From the NCBI GenBank assembly GCA_948567375.1, contig OX419757.1, positions 30,690,001 through 30,754,000 on the forward strand: DNA of 64,000 nucleotides, read 5' to 3'. The translations under genes and the position numbers were made by a program. This stretch comes from Lunularia cruciata. Its lineage: Eukaryota > Streptophyta > Marchantiopsida > Lunulariales > Lunulariaceae. Every line of letters begins with the position of its first letter. Within the stretch, counting starts at the first letter, position 1. The notes beneath the pieces were generated by a model, which saw nothing but the letters and a program-made list of their open reading frames with translations, was not told where the DNA came from and made no database searches. Below are positions 24,480 to 36,300 of this stretch, piece by piece.

Positions 24480-25660
24480 ATCTGAAATGTGCTTTCAACG
24501 CTCACTCATTGAAGAGATAGTAGTACTACAAATATATTAAACTTACAAAACTTATCTCTTCGTAAAGCTTTTGTACAAATATCTGCAATTTGATTGTTGG
24601 TCTTGATGTAGCAGAAATAGATTTCATGTTGCTCTTGCTGCTCTTTGATAGTTATACTTAATCTCTATGTGCTTGGTACTCTTGTGGAATTTTGGGTTAT
24701 ACACCAACTTGATAGCACTCTGATTTTTGATTTTTATATGAGTTGGACTATCTTATGCAAATTGTAGTTCCTTGAGTGACCTATGGAGCCATACACTTCT
24801 TTGGCAGCTGAACATGCTGCAATGTACTCTTCCTTTGTGTTAAAAGTGACATTGCATTGTTGTCATTGGCTGCTCCAAGCTAGTGGTCATCATGAATTTG
24901 AAACCACTATGTGACTTTCTATTGTCTAAGTCACCTGCAAAATAAGCATCACATTATCCAGCTAGTGTATTAGCAACATCAAAACCTCCACTAAATTCTA
25001 ATCCATAATCCAAAGTAACTTTGAGATACTTGAAAATTCTCTTCACTATTTTCAAGTGTTGAGATGAAGGATTAGAACCAAACTTTGCTACTATACTATC
25101 AATATAAGCTATGTCAGGTCTTGTACCTATCCTAGCATATATTAGACATCTTAATTGGTTCACTTTCTTCCACTTGTAATCTAGCATTTGGATATGCATC
25201 TCCATGAACCAATTTATGATTGACTACATATCTTCCTTGAGTCAATTTGATTGTGAGTTTTTCTTTATCACAAAAGACCTAAAGTCCTACATAGCATTTT
25301 GCTTCTCCATGTGTAACTTCAAACTTTGCACCAAGGTGATCTAACATAGTAGCAATGTGGGATTTATCTTTCCCACAAGTCAGTCCATGATCTAAAAAGA
25401 TAGTGAGGATTACCCCAAATCCATAATACACACAAGGATCAAAAAGTGATGCTTGCAATCCATACCTACTAAGAAGTCATCAAACTTCCAGTTCTAGTTC
25501 CTTGAGGCTTGCTTCAAGCCATACAAACTCTTCAGAAATGTGCAAATGCTCTTCTCCTTTCCAACTTCTATGGGGTGCTTGTGGGTTCTCCGTGTAAATT
25601 AACTCATGCAAATCTCCATTAAGAAAAGTTTTATTGATGTAAAATTAGGCTATCTCCATG
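24480..25660 (-). pseudogene. Copia 2 RNase H and C-terminal half of reverse transcriptase
   Basis: On the - strand, 25500-25640 reads KTFLNGDLHELIY, the copia LNGxLxEEIY motif, then ..SLFDPCVYY... 24954-25205 reads IGTRPDIAYIDSIVAKF and KRIFKYLKVTLDYGL, the linker to RNase H. Further left an IKTNNQIAD-like end is visible near 24580. The RT is cut from its N-terminal half by the 3.8-kb insertion at 25666-29499. Confidence 0.75.
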
Positions 25661-25665
25661 TCTTT

Positions 25666-28600
25666 TATGACAACCCGGAAAGTATCAATTTTGCAGTAAT
25701 CAGTAAGTAAAGTTTGTTCCCATAGAGATATGAATTAAAAATGGTCAAGTACAAAGTAAAATAGTAACACTTAAGTTCTTCTTGGTTGCATCTTTAATCT
25801 CTTATGTAGAAACCACATCCAAAAGAGGTAACAAGCATTGATTCATAGTCTCATCATGAATTAACACTCCATAATCACAATACTTTTAATTCTTTCCAAA
25901 CAACCTTCCATTGTGATGATTCAAATTTTCTCAAAGAAGGCTACTTCACAAAAAAATGATCTTGCCTCAAAATTGTGTTCCACCCCTCCAATGACGGCAC
26001 AAATTCCTTGATCAAAATTGCTTTGCAGCAATCCCGCACTACGCTCATAATTTTATAATACTACCAACACTACAATTGCTCTCAAATCTATCAAGGCATT
26101 ACTTGGATTGCACTTCACTTAGGATCAAACACACAAAATGAAGATCAGCAATGTGGAATCCAACATCCAACAAACATACTAACTTGCACTTTGAAATTTT
26201 CCAAACACTCACAAACACACATCTAGAATTGATACTCAAAATTAAGCTGAAATGATGAGCGCTAAGTTATAGCACTTCACTTTATCAACTTCAAAAATAT
26301 AAAATCTGAACAACAACACATTATGAATGGTTCCTTTAAGTAGGCTGAATAGTTTGACAGTTATCTAACTCATTTACCGTTCCTTAACAATCTCCAAATC
26401 CAAAATAGCAACCTACTCTTCATATCTATCAATTCAAATCTCAAATCGGCTGTGAATCCAATCCGATATCTATTTCATACTCTTCTATTGAACCCAATGT
26501 AACTTCCTTTGCTTCATCTAGTTTGGATCTAACAACATCTACACATTCTACTATTTTTATTACTTCTCTTGTCTAAATTGCAATTGAACTTATGGGCATT
26601 CTATTTATCTTCTTATCTTCCAACCCACTCGTCTCTAATATCTCAAACAACTCATTTGAAGTAACTTGCACTCCTACATCTCTTACTTCAGCTTGGGTTC
26701 CTAACTTTACACTACTTTGAATCCGTTCTAACTCAGATTTGACTAATTCTAACTTGAGACAAACATTATCTCCTACTTCATTAACTTTCCTATCTACTCT
26801 TTCTCTCAGGCAAATCAAAAGATTATTTAGATCCATCTCCTTCACCTTTCTATTCTTCATCTCCTGCACTAACAAATTTAACTCATGCAAACATACTTCT
26901 TCTATCTTTACCTCAGCTTCTACTCTCAACATCATACCAAGTTTCTCTACTACTCTTCCCACTTGCTTTGATGTATGATCACGAGCTCTCTCCACCCGCA
27001 ACTCTTCACAATACATTTTTATGGCATTGTCAAACTTGGCCTTCAATGCTTCCTTCTCTTTTCTACATATTTGGCAAGTTGGGCTTCTACATTGATGAAT
27101 AGTCCTTGCAAGCACTCTTCTTCTCTATTTCTCCTTGCTAACTCTCTCTCCAAGGCATCATCTTTTTGCTATGCCATTGCCTTCAAGCTCTTCAACTCCT
27201 ACTCCATCACCACAGCAATTGCTTTTGAATGTATGACCTCAATGCGTGCTTCATCAAATTCTCCCTTCAACTTCTCCAAAGTTTTCTTCTGCTTCCTCAA
27301 TTCCTCATCCTTCACTTCTATCTCAACTCCTCACTTCTCACAAGACTCTTGCAAGTTCACAAATCTCTTCTCTCTCAATACTTTGTCAACCTGAAGCTCA
27401 TCTTCTCTTCTTCATTTAGCTTCTCTCTTAATTGAAAGATCTCTTCCCTCAAATACTTCACCACCTACCATTCATCCTTTACTTTTGAATGATCTCTCCC
27501 TAGCTCTACCTTTGTCTTCCGCAACATCATCAACAAGGGACAAACAAATTTAGATAGGTATCCGACTTCACTACCCTCTTCTTCTTTTTCTTTGTACTTT
27601 CCTTCATTCATATCTTGCATTGATGCTTCTTTCATTGGCACCTTACTCCAAAGTCTTGATCTTCTCACCTCCAGAGTGACCTCCTCCAAGCTGGCATCTT
27701 CTCCTTCCATGCTTTGTGCTCTACTTGGACCTGCAACATTGGTTTGCTCAGACTTCTTTGCTCTTGTTCCTTGAGGAACGACCAACCTCTGCTCTTTAGC
27801 TCTCTATTCTTTGATCTCCACCACAGGCAACTCCAAACACGGCATGTTACCTCCTTCCATGTGATCAATTGCTTCATGGAAATTCTGATCCTCCTCCTCA
27901 GCCATCTCTTCGTCCGGCTGTTGCACCTTGTTCTCCATCACTTCCACTGCTCAATTCACCACTCTTTAGGGTGAGCTCTACCTCTTCTTCATTCATTGAG
28001 TCCTTTGACTTTATCTCAGCTTCTCCTTCTGATTCTTCTACCAACAATGGCTCCCTTGCAACAACTTTGTGCCTTGGCACTAGCCTTCTTGTCTTTCTTG
28101 GCTTTGTTGGTGACACCATTTCCTTGAGACAACTTTGCTTCTTCATCCTTGAAATTTTTGGCTGCATGCTCATATACTAGCTTGTCTTGGCAAAGTGTTC
28201 ATCGCTTTGCCGGAGTTGGAGAATGTACTTCTCATCTTCTTCATCTGCTTCTCTTCTCAGGTTTGGATAAAAGTGTGAGACCATCTTCTTCCTTTCTTTT
28301 GCCTTCAGCAAGTTCAACCCAAGGTAGAAATGCACTGCAAACAGCACTAGATAATGTGGCGGCAATTGATCCCTCCATTTCTAGACCATCTGTCTCATTT
28401 GCTGGTGAAAACACTTTACCCAATTCACTAGTGCTCTTGCAAACGTCTGTTGGAAAAACACCGCTTGGTGCTTCATCACGTACATGGTCTGATCCGGCTT
28501 GAAGAATGCCATCATCACCCTAACAATACTTTGCCTTATCGGGTCCCAGTAGGTTTTGACCTTATACATGTTCTTTGTACATAATGCGTTGAAGACATTT

Positions 28601-29499
28601 TAGATTTCTCAATCTCTTTTGCAAACTCTCCCTTCCCAAGGAATGTCACTCCGGTTTCCTCACCCACCTCTCTTCAGGACCAATCTCCAATCTGACTCTG
28701 TCCATTGAGCCAAGTTGCCTCTCTTTCCTTCTTCCTCTGGCCCTCCTCACAATCACTTGCAACTACTTCTGCCATGAACCCTAGAAAACTCAAGTTCCAA
28801 TTCCAGGCCAAAAAAGTGATTTGAAGTCTACTCAAAACTTTGATCCTCGTTATTTCATCTAGCATCCAAATCATAAGATTTCTTACTGCAAGTAAGGGAC
28901 TCTTCTTCTCACCTCTCATTTGCATCGTGTGATCTCTCACTTGTGGTAGCTGGAAGATAATTTGTCCGTCTCTTGGACGTAAGATTCTATCTTCCTCAGA
29001 ATTGCTAAACATTAAAATCTTGGATTGCTCTGGTACAAGCAATCTTTCAGGTCAACTACTCAATGGCTTAGGATACTGTCTGACATTTTGAAATCCCCTC
29101 AACAAAGTCTTGATTTTATAGTTCTTTGTTGCACGGTGATTCCTCCGTCACTCTTCACTAATAATCACACATTCTGCATGAGTTCCTCTTGGCACCATCT
29201 GGTTTAGCCACTTGTGCCTTAGCCATTTTCTTGCTTGTACTTTCTTGGTTGATACAACTAGAGGAAAGTTGTTATGCTGTCTTTGCATTGGGTTGATCAT
29301 CTTGAGGCAAAGTTTCCTTACTTTAGGTCTTTGTGACAAGTCCAATCTGAGTTCTTCTGTCTTGACATGAAGTCAATTAACTTCAAGTTCAGCCCAAAGA
29401 CACAATTCTCCTTCTTTTGTTGCCATTTGGGTTCAATACACCTTCAATTGTATACTTCTTCTTCAAAACATAACAAAACCAAAAAATGTGGGTACCACA
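25666..29499 (-). mobile_element. Coiled-coil-coding element, copy 2 (3834 bp)
   Basis: It starts (+ strand) with TATGACAACCC and ends TACCACA, like copy 1. Flanks TCTTT (25661-25665) and TCTTC (29500-29504) make a 5-bp target duplication with one transition. It interrupts the copia RT between ..SIRSILSLIATE and ..TFLNGD. Coding frames lie on the - strand. The element strand begins TGTGGTACC and ends GGGTTGTCATA, so a TG start is present but the far end is not a canonical CA. No polymerase, integrase or transposase domain found. Confidence 0.65.
26573..29042 (-). pseudogene. Coiled-coil protein of element copy 2, broken into several frames
   Basis: From right to left: 28674-29042 (N-terminal part, with LSFLGFMAEVVASDCEEG and WLNGQSQIGDWS); 28241-28423; 27898-28173 (basic PTKPRKTRRLVPRHKVV then an acidic Glu/Ser-rich tract); 27465-27785 (acidic, EGEDASLEEVTLEV, then KEKEEEGSEVG); 26573-27115 (180 residues). 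The last has a Cys cluster CRSPTCQIC and a long Lys/Glu/Leu coiled coil. The pieces are collinear with copy 1 and together would make one protein of some 700-900 residues. I do not recognise the family. It is broken by stops and frame changes here. Confidence 0.45.
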
Positions 29500-29504
29500 T
29501 CTTC

Positions 29505-30170
29505 CGTTGCAATTAGTGAAAGAATAGATCTGATGGAATCAAACCACTAGAGCAAATGTATCCTCATAGACAATTCTTGCAAGTTGTGAATATCCTTTGG
29601 TTACAAGTCTAGCTTGTGATTGACTTGAAATGTTGACCTTAACATCAAGCTTTGTTTAATCACTTACATTTGATTGCTTATCTTCCTTCAAGAAATGCTA
29701 TTAGCTTCCAAGTCTTATTTTGCTTCAATGACTTGAATTTCTCATCCATGGCCCTCACCCACTCAGGTAATTATGCTACATCTTGATAATGAACAAGATC
29801 TGAATCTACATCTCCTCCTTCAATCTTAGCTGCAACAATGCAAACATAAGTTGGCTTACCATTATCCCACTCATCAAGTCCTTGTAATGGTCTTCTCATT
29901 CTCCCACTTCTACAATTTTCTCCATCTTGAGTGGTTGAAGTTGAGCTCACTTGCAAATTAGGTTCTTGATCATCCTTAATTTTTTCTTGAAGTGGATAGA
30001 CACTAGTATCACTTGCTGATTCTTCTATAGCTTGCTCTATAGACTCCTTAGAAGCTTGTGGAGAATTTCCATCAACTTTTATCTCATCGATGCTCATTCT
30101 AGCATTGGCTTGCTCTTCAAGTCTCTCTTGAAGACAATCTATGTCTAAGTTTAGCATCTATTACTATCAA
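29505..30170 (-). pseudogene. Copia 2 reverse transcriptase, N-terminal half
   Basis: On the - strand the frame 29771-30157 has an acidic linker with CRSGRMRRPLQGLDEWD, then LPEWVRAMDEKFKSLKQNKTWKL, the classical start of copia RT. It continues with stops to a SIRSILSLIATE-like segment at the edge of the inserted element (29505-29550). Confidence 0.7.
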
Positions 30171-30311
30171 TGATCAGGTTGCTACTCTCAGAACATTACA
30201 TCCCTAGTTTTACATATCTTCTTCTTCTTTTGATCCTACAATCTGAATGCTTTGGATTTTTAACTATATCGAACAAAGATGTATTTTGTCCTTTGGGTCA
30301 AACTTCGTTCT

Positions 30312-31200
30312 CTAACCCTTTGGTGTGTGCACAAAGATTGAGCAACCAAATGTTCTCAAATGTGCAACTGTTGGTTTTATTTCATGCCAAAGCTCATAAG
30401 GAGTTTTCTCTAACACTCTACTATAAACTCTATTCAGAACATGTGTAGCAGCTCCCATTGCTTCTACCCACAACTCTCTAGGCACCTTGCTAGAAAGCAA
30501 CATGCTTCTTGCTGCTCCAAACATTTTTTGATGACCTCTCTACTAATACCATTTTGCTCAGGAGTGTAAGGTGCTCCAAGTTCATGGACTGATCTAACAC
30601 TCTAACAAAATCAGAAAATTCCTTTTTAGTGTATTCACCTCTTGTATTAGATTATAGTTTCTTCATCTTCACTCCACATTGAGTTTCTACATATGTGTGA
30701 AGTTGTTTGAAGCAAGAGAGAGTTTTTGACTTCTCTTTCAAGAAAAATCCAAATTTGAAACCACAAGTATCCTCCTTAAAAGAAAATAATATCTAGATCC
30801 TCCTATTGAGCTCATTCTCATGGGACCACAAATATCAATGTGAAAGAACTCTCTACACTTGTATTGCCTTTACTATCATTAGATTTGCAGAAGGTAATCT
30901 ATGTTGCTTTCTTGAGCATATCCATCATAGTAGAAAGAATTTTGACTACTGTACTCTCCTAGTTTCAAACAAAGAGCTTCTACTAGTCCTTCTCTCTCTT
31001 CTAATGTAGGCAAGACAAGGATGACAAACTCTTTGGTGCCAAAGTGGAATATCTAACATTTGACATTGCTTTTGCTTTTCTAGTTTCTTACTCTCTCCAA
31101 CAGAGTTAGCTTGGGTAATGTTACCTATCTTGGTAACTCTGATTTGAATACTAGAGCTTTGATTTGCATACATCCTCCATTACCACTACTCCATCTTTCT
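30312..31200 (-). pseudogene. Copia 2 integrase
   Basis: 30946-31173 ends with DIPLWHQRVCHP, the pre-integrase zinc motif. 30312-30524 has RELWVEAMGAATHVLNRVYSR, ..EKTPYELWHEIKP and HLRTFGCSIFVH, the C-terminal part of copia integrase. Between them, stops interrupt the catalytic core. Confidence 0.75.
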
Positions 31201-31399
31201 CCATGTAGCAACCCTCTTTGGTGTAGGTTGTTTGGATGCTTTTGTCCGCTCCTAGGTGATACTAAATAGGTTTCACTTCAACTCCAGAATGTAGAGAACT
31301 CCTTTGAAGTCTCCTTGTCTTCTTGCACCAAGCTTACAAAAAATCAAGATGTCTTCCACTCCAACAACCCAAACCTTGTGATCTTCAACAACATACATA

Positions 31400-32592
31400 G
31401 GTCAGGTCTCTTCTTCAATCTTCTTGAAGTCTTGGAACCACTCTCATCTATCATTCATGTGCTCTAAAGCTCTTCCATCAACATACCAAATATCATTGTC
31501 TAGATGTTCAATACTGGTGCCATTGCTTGAACTAGTAGCAAATGCAAAACGCTGTTCATTAGAGCATTAGCTTGACTTCTATGAGTAGCTACATTGTGTT
31601 GCTTTCTTCAGGGGAGGTTTTGCTCACCTCTGCATTCTCTTGCCCAATGCCCCTTCTTTCTGCACTTGTTGTAGCTTGTTCTCTTCTAGAGTTCAAAGAT
31701 GTTGGTCTTCTTTTGAGTCATGCCATCGTTGCTACCTCTAAAGCTGCTTTTGTTGGCAGCAAGAAAGGCAGCAAGAAAGGCTCTCTCTCTCCTGAACTCT
31801 CTGCTCTCTCCTCTCCACATCTATTCAAGGTTTCTTCCTTGAGCAGTCTTCCAGTGAGTGTCTCAATGGTTTGCTGCTCCTTGGGTACATTATCCCATGC
31901 GGCTATTATATGGCAATAAGTCTATAGTAAACTGCAAATAATCTTGGTGATGATTGAGGATTGTTTATTTGAACACCAAGGTTACTCAACTGACTAGTGA
32001 GAGTTTCTACTTGGCTGATAAACTTGCTATCTTTTCTCCCAATTTCATATGTAATAGAAAGAATCTTTTTTGGTGAACATGCTTGTCTCTATAGCACATT
32101 GATCATGTAAAGTAATCAGTCTACTCCATGTCTGGTTTGTAGTTTTAAAAACAATCAATCTTTGTAAATACTTCTCTTCTATGGTTGCCCAAATGTACAT
32201 TTGTATAGTAATTGTTCTTGCTCAGCCAATTGGTCTCTATCCCATTAAATATCCATGTAAGTCTCTTTGACTTGAAGATGATCATTATATGGAACTTCCA
32301 AATCAAGAAATTTTTTTATTAAACCGAGTGATGTGTGCTATGTCTCTCACATTTCTCCTTGGTCCTATTGTTTCCCAATCTACTCTCAAATCTATTTCAA
32401 ATCAAGAATTTTGTTTTATTTAACCAAGTGATGTGTGCTATGTCTCTCAAATTTCTCCTTGGTCCTATTGTTTCCCAATCTACTCTCAGATCTGAAAAAT
32501 TTCTTCTAGTCTTTTTGTCTCTTTGAAATTGTACAATAAGAATAATTTTCTATCACTCTTTGCACACAAGGAAACTTGCGCGCATAACCTAC
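31400..32592 (-). pseudogene. Copia 2 gag and protease remnant
   Basis: On the - strand near 31480-31510 the reading IWYVDGRALEHM matches the copia protease motif WYLDSGASSHM, with the active-site triplet changed. Near 31620-31680 KCRKKGHWARECRG is a CCHC zinc-knuckle remnant. The rest of gag is decayed. A 99-bp tandem duplication lies within it. Confidence 0.6.
32300..32497. repeat. 99-bp tandem duplication in copia 2 gag
   Basis: Unit 1 (32300-32398) and unit 2 (32399-32497) share GTGATGTGTGCTATGTCTCT and CCTTGGTCCTATTG, with only a few differences. This is a local duplication after insertion or in the source element. Confidence 0.85.
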
Positions 32593-33042
32593 TGAAAATT
32601 GTCGTAAATCTTGATACAAGTCTGCACAACATTTACAACATACAAGGAATGAAAAAACGTATGCATATTACTTCTACAGAGTCTTCTTATTGTAAATCTG
32701 GTCACATGACATGAGGAATGGAATACATGCAGGCTAATATTCAAGTTCTAAGCTAATGCAGAACTTGGTTGTGTTGTTAGCCTTGCTTCTCCAGCCCGCT
32801 ATTCACACATCCCGCTGCTCAAGCTTCTTGACTATACCACCAACGTATCGATGGAATGAAGCGCCGGTTCTCTCAAAGGTAAGACCCAAATACTCTAACC
32901 CTAACTCATGCCACGTTTTGATGGGATGAAACGCTTGTTCTTTCAAAGGTATGACCTAAATACTATGACCATAACTAATGCTACATTGGGGTGCTAGGTA
33001 TAAACCCTAACACCTATATGTACATGCTATATCAATTCCACA
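32593..33042 (-). repeat. 5' LTR of copia 2, 450 bp
   Basis: It matches the split LTR at 19589-24471. It contains an internal duplication of about 65-70 bp: two versions of GATGGAATGAA/GATGGGATGAA, each followed by TCAAAGGTA and AAATACT. It shows the uninterrupted site (GTTCTCTCAAAG) for the coiled-coil element insertion. Confidence 0.75.
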
Positions 33043-33183
33043 TGTACTACCATATGAAATCTACAAATCTACTATAAATCTTCTTTTAATCTCAATGTGC
33101 TTAGTCCTTGGGTGATGTACAGGATTTTTGCTGAGTACTATATTTTCTGTATTGTCACATTACAATGTAATAGGACTTTCCTG

Positions 33184-33266
33184 CTCAAATGCTACTCAAG
33201 AAGCCATATGGAACAGGAGACTTCTTAAGCCTCCGGTTCCATATGGCTTCTTGAGTAGCATTTGAG
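33184..33266. repeat. Perfect inverted repeat, 31-bp arms, 21-nt loop
   Basis: The left arm 33184-33214 and right arm 33236-33266 are exact reverse complements; both hold the core ACTCAAGAAGCCATATGG. On the - strand the right arm is coding sequence of copia RNase H (SNATQEAIWN), so the left arm is an inverted copy of that coding stretch. Confidence 0.9.
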
Positions 33267-33359
33267 GCCACCATAAATTCTGCCTTGGTAGTAACTAGTG
33301 CAAAAGATATTAGCTGTTTACTATGCCAGTTGATTGCTCCACCGCCTCCACCACTAAGT

Positions 33360-33410
33360 ATAATTACATATATTATATATATAATAGTAATAATAATAAT
33401 TATTATTCAC
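33360..33410. repeat. TA/TAA-rich microsatellite
   Basis: A run of TATATA followed by TAATAATAA/TTATTATT within the copia 3 RNase H remnant. Confidence 0.75.
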
Positions 33411-33739
33411 TAGTTGATTACCTATCCACTAGTTGATCTGTTGTGTCATCGCCCCAACTAGCATTTGTATATGCGGTATATTATAGTGAGTCTTTCGACA
33501 AGCAGCAAAATTATAGTTTATTACCTGCTAAAATACATGTGATCGTTTTGTTGGGCGGATGAGTAGGAAAATCTGAAAGAATCTCGATTTCGTTTGACAT
33601 TTGCCCAGCTCAACATGATGATCACGTTGAGATGAACAGAAAAAGCAATAAAATATTTTTTAGACTGAAATATAGGGAGCTCGTGTGCAGTCTTTTCATC
33701 CAGGTCTGAGGCCCACCGTCAATTCTGTCAGACAACTTA

Positions 33740-35468
33740 TCAGTTGGGCTCAGGTCTTGTACTCCAGGTAAACTCGTGAAGACCCCAATGTGGAATTGGT
33801 CTTCTTACGAACGGTTCTATACCGATGAGGTCTAGGACATTGTCTCTCCACATTGGTCTACTCTCGGCGGGCCAAACATCTGCACATCCCTGCCGCGGAA
33901 CACCCATGTTTCTCCATTCGTCCGCTTCTTGGCGCTGAAGCATCAAGTTGTGGCCTCTGGTTGACGGATGCCGTTTGTTCGTGATAGTACAGATCGGGAG
34001 TAAAGACGCGGTAGGGTTTTTGCGATTTAACAATACTTACGCGGAGAAGAAAATCATTATTTATAAACTGAAAAGTTGTTGGGTCCTGGTCCATGAACAA
34101 AACAGTTTCACTCGTAGATGGACGGAGGAGAACATCAGTTTGACGAGGGACAATGCAGCCGGCTGTAGGATGATCTGGGGTCTGTCTGTTAACGACCATT
34201 GAATGTCCATTAAATGGATCAGGCGGTGCCAAACGAATAGCATTTCGCTGTCTATCGTGCTGGTAGCACTGTTTTGGTGGAACTTTAGCTGAGTTGGAGA
34301 CAGGAGTTCTGTAAGCAAAGAACTCGATCTCTTCTTGCGGAGTCCAATTCCATCCCGATCTGGACTTCCCAAATCGAATAATCTGTCATTTCTGAGAAAA
34401 TTCGTGGCGTCGTGCACTCTATTTACTCCTTAGCTTTCTGATCCCTTTCGAAGTAGTTGCGATCAACGAAAACGGTAATATTGCCTCCCGGGTTAGGTTG
34501 CAAATAAGATTCCAGAAACGGAAGCCTTGTTCCTGCTGTGATCATGATATCACCTGGAATCGGTAGAAAATCTACAATGTGGGACTTAATGGTATAACCT
34601 CTATGTGACGCATCCAGCCCGGCACGTAAAGTTCTCGAGGGAAACACCCACGTGCCTTCGGTTTCCCGACGAAATTTAATGTGTAATCCAGATGGATCGT
34701 AGAGGTTCCTACTCATTTTAGATCGCACTACTCTTTCGTAGTTGGAGTCTGAAGGTTCATCGATGATTTCAAGGCCTTTTGGATACACTCACTTCTTGAT
34801 TAGGATCTTGTACTCTATGATGAACATTCTGTTGCATCAGAAGCGTATCTTCCATAGTCAAAGTTTCTGCTCTGTGAATACAGAGCAGCAACTTATCTTC
34901 AAATGTTTCACAGACCACAGCGGCACCAACCGCAACATCTTCGTGAGCAGATTGGGATTCGACAGATGTATCCTTCTGCACTGGACGGACATCAGACTTA
35001 TCTTGTGTGTTCTATGTCTCAACTTGGGACTGGGAAGAAAATTGGACACTTCCGCTCACATGATACGACAATTTATTATTTTTATTATTTTTATTATCTA
35101 TTACCGCATGCTTCTCATTTTCTAGAGCGATGGACGTTGAGGCTGGTATGGTTCGGTCCGAGTCTTCATCTAAACAATCAGCTAATTCATGTGGACAATC
35201 CAGCAGATTCGACTTCGGAAAAACCGGTTCTTCATCTGCATTTATATCAAACGAATCTCCCGTAGTTCTCAGATTCTGGGAAAGACTCCTGTAAATGTAA
35301 ACCAGGCGGCATATCACTTGCGTAACAAACAGTGGGATTAAGCATGGAACGGTTCAGAGCGTAAGCTTGGGCAAGCAATCTCTCCATGCCTGCCAGTCTG
35401 GCATGAACATCCATGGCCATCGAATTATTGACAAATGGCAATTCGGTTAGTGGAATGCATCTAGCCAT
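33740..35468 (-). pseudogene. Decayed protein-coding block of unknown family
   Basis: This 1.7-kb block has less A/T than its surroundings and a chain of collinear open frames on the - strand: 35247-35468 (starts MARCIPLTELPF), 35012-35317, 34769-34981, 34423-34788 (with IPGDIMITAGTRLPFLESYL) and 33858-34232 (with QDPTTFQFINNDFLLR). Successive frames are joined by single frame changes or one stop (near 35014), as expected for a decayed single gene; some breaks could instead be introns (a GTGAGT donor lies near 34795). An Asn/Lys run reflects a TTATT microsatellite near 35071-35100. I recognise no domain and it is not a known retroelement protein. Family and function unknown. Confidence 0.35.
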
Positions 35469-35699
35469 GATTGACCGCCTACACCCAGAATGCGCGTAAT
35501 TCTCAGGATAGAATGGACAGTAAGATTTTGATCCCAGGGGATGCGATCAGAAAGACACCGTGCCTTTTCAAAATCGATATAGGAATCTGCACCAATCCTT
35601 GGAGGAAGAAAGGTTTGTTTAGTGAGGAAATTCCAAGAGTCAAATCACCTTCGATTAAAAAAAGGTCGTTTGTATTGGCTGCCCAGCAATTACGTTGTT

Positions 35700-36300
35700 A
35701 ATATGTAAATATAACATTCTCAAAGAGGATTTTGGTAAAATGTACACTTTAGTTTAGTTGGATAGATTGCAAGCAAGCTATATATAGCAAGCAAGCTCCT
35801 TTTACCCTCTCACGCTCGGGAGGGTTAAAAGTGGGGTCAAATACGCTTTATGTGTGTACAAGGACTCCCAGTTTTTAAGCTTGCAGCTCTTCACTCTTTA
35901 ATTTTCGATTCAATTTTAGAAAATAACACCTACAAGAAGATAAATACATTAAAACTAGGAAAACTACCCAATTTCATAATCTAGATTGATTCTTTTCTCA
36001 TTCTATTTCATTGTTAATAGTATAGACAAACTTATAGAACTTTTTTCTTTATCTCATATGCATATCATACACGTGTTATTATAAAATATATATAATTTTT
36101 AATAATATTTATTATTTAAATAAATTTAATATAAAATTTCAAATAATCTTTTTAATTCAAATATATTTAATTTAGATTAAAAGTCAATTTTCAATTTAAT
36201 ATTCTGTTCTTACTTATATCAATCAATTATAATCAAGTCTCATCCAATATAGTTAAGACATTCTGATTGATATTTTTGAATCTCTCTATACCATTTTGCA
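35700..36300. other. AT-rich spacer
   Basis: Strongly AT-rich. A duplicated GCAAGCAAGCT flanks a TATATATA (about 35769-35800), followed by a possible hairpin around TTTTACCCTC/GAGGGTTAAAA (about 35809-35830). No gene seen. Confidence 0.4.

Larger units (their letters stand above)
19589..33042 (-). mobile_element. Ty1/copia retrotransposon 2, - strand, carrying two inserted elements
   Basis: LTRs are at the right (32593-33042) and the left (19589-24471, split). Copia domains run right to left: gag, protease, integrase, reverse transcriptase, RNase H. LTR ends read TGTGG..TTTTCA on the element's strand. One foreign element sits in the left LTR (19864-24355) and another in the RT (25666-29499); removing both leaves about 5.1 kb, normal for copia. 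All coding parts have stops. A clear 5-bp target duplication at the outer ends is not visible. Confidence 0.75.
33043..33480 (-). pseudogene. Copia 3 RNase H remnant
   Basis: The - strand reads a decayed YTNASWGDDTTDQ segment near 33470, then GGGGGAINWHSKQLISFAL, KAEFMVASNATQEAIWNRR, and finally RTKHIEIKRRFI near 33100. This is the order of copia RNase H. A TA/TAA-rich stretch at 33360-33410 splits it. It runs up to the copia 2 LTR, so copia 2 inserted in it. Confidence 0.6.

Noticed and set aside
26739-28180. Several + strand ORFs rich in Ser, Phe and Leu (for example 26975-27394, 27869-28180)
   Set aside because: They are antisense shadows of the Lys/Glu-rich coiled-coil frames on the - strand.
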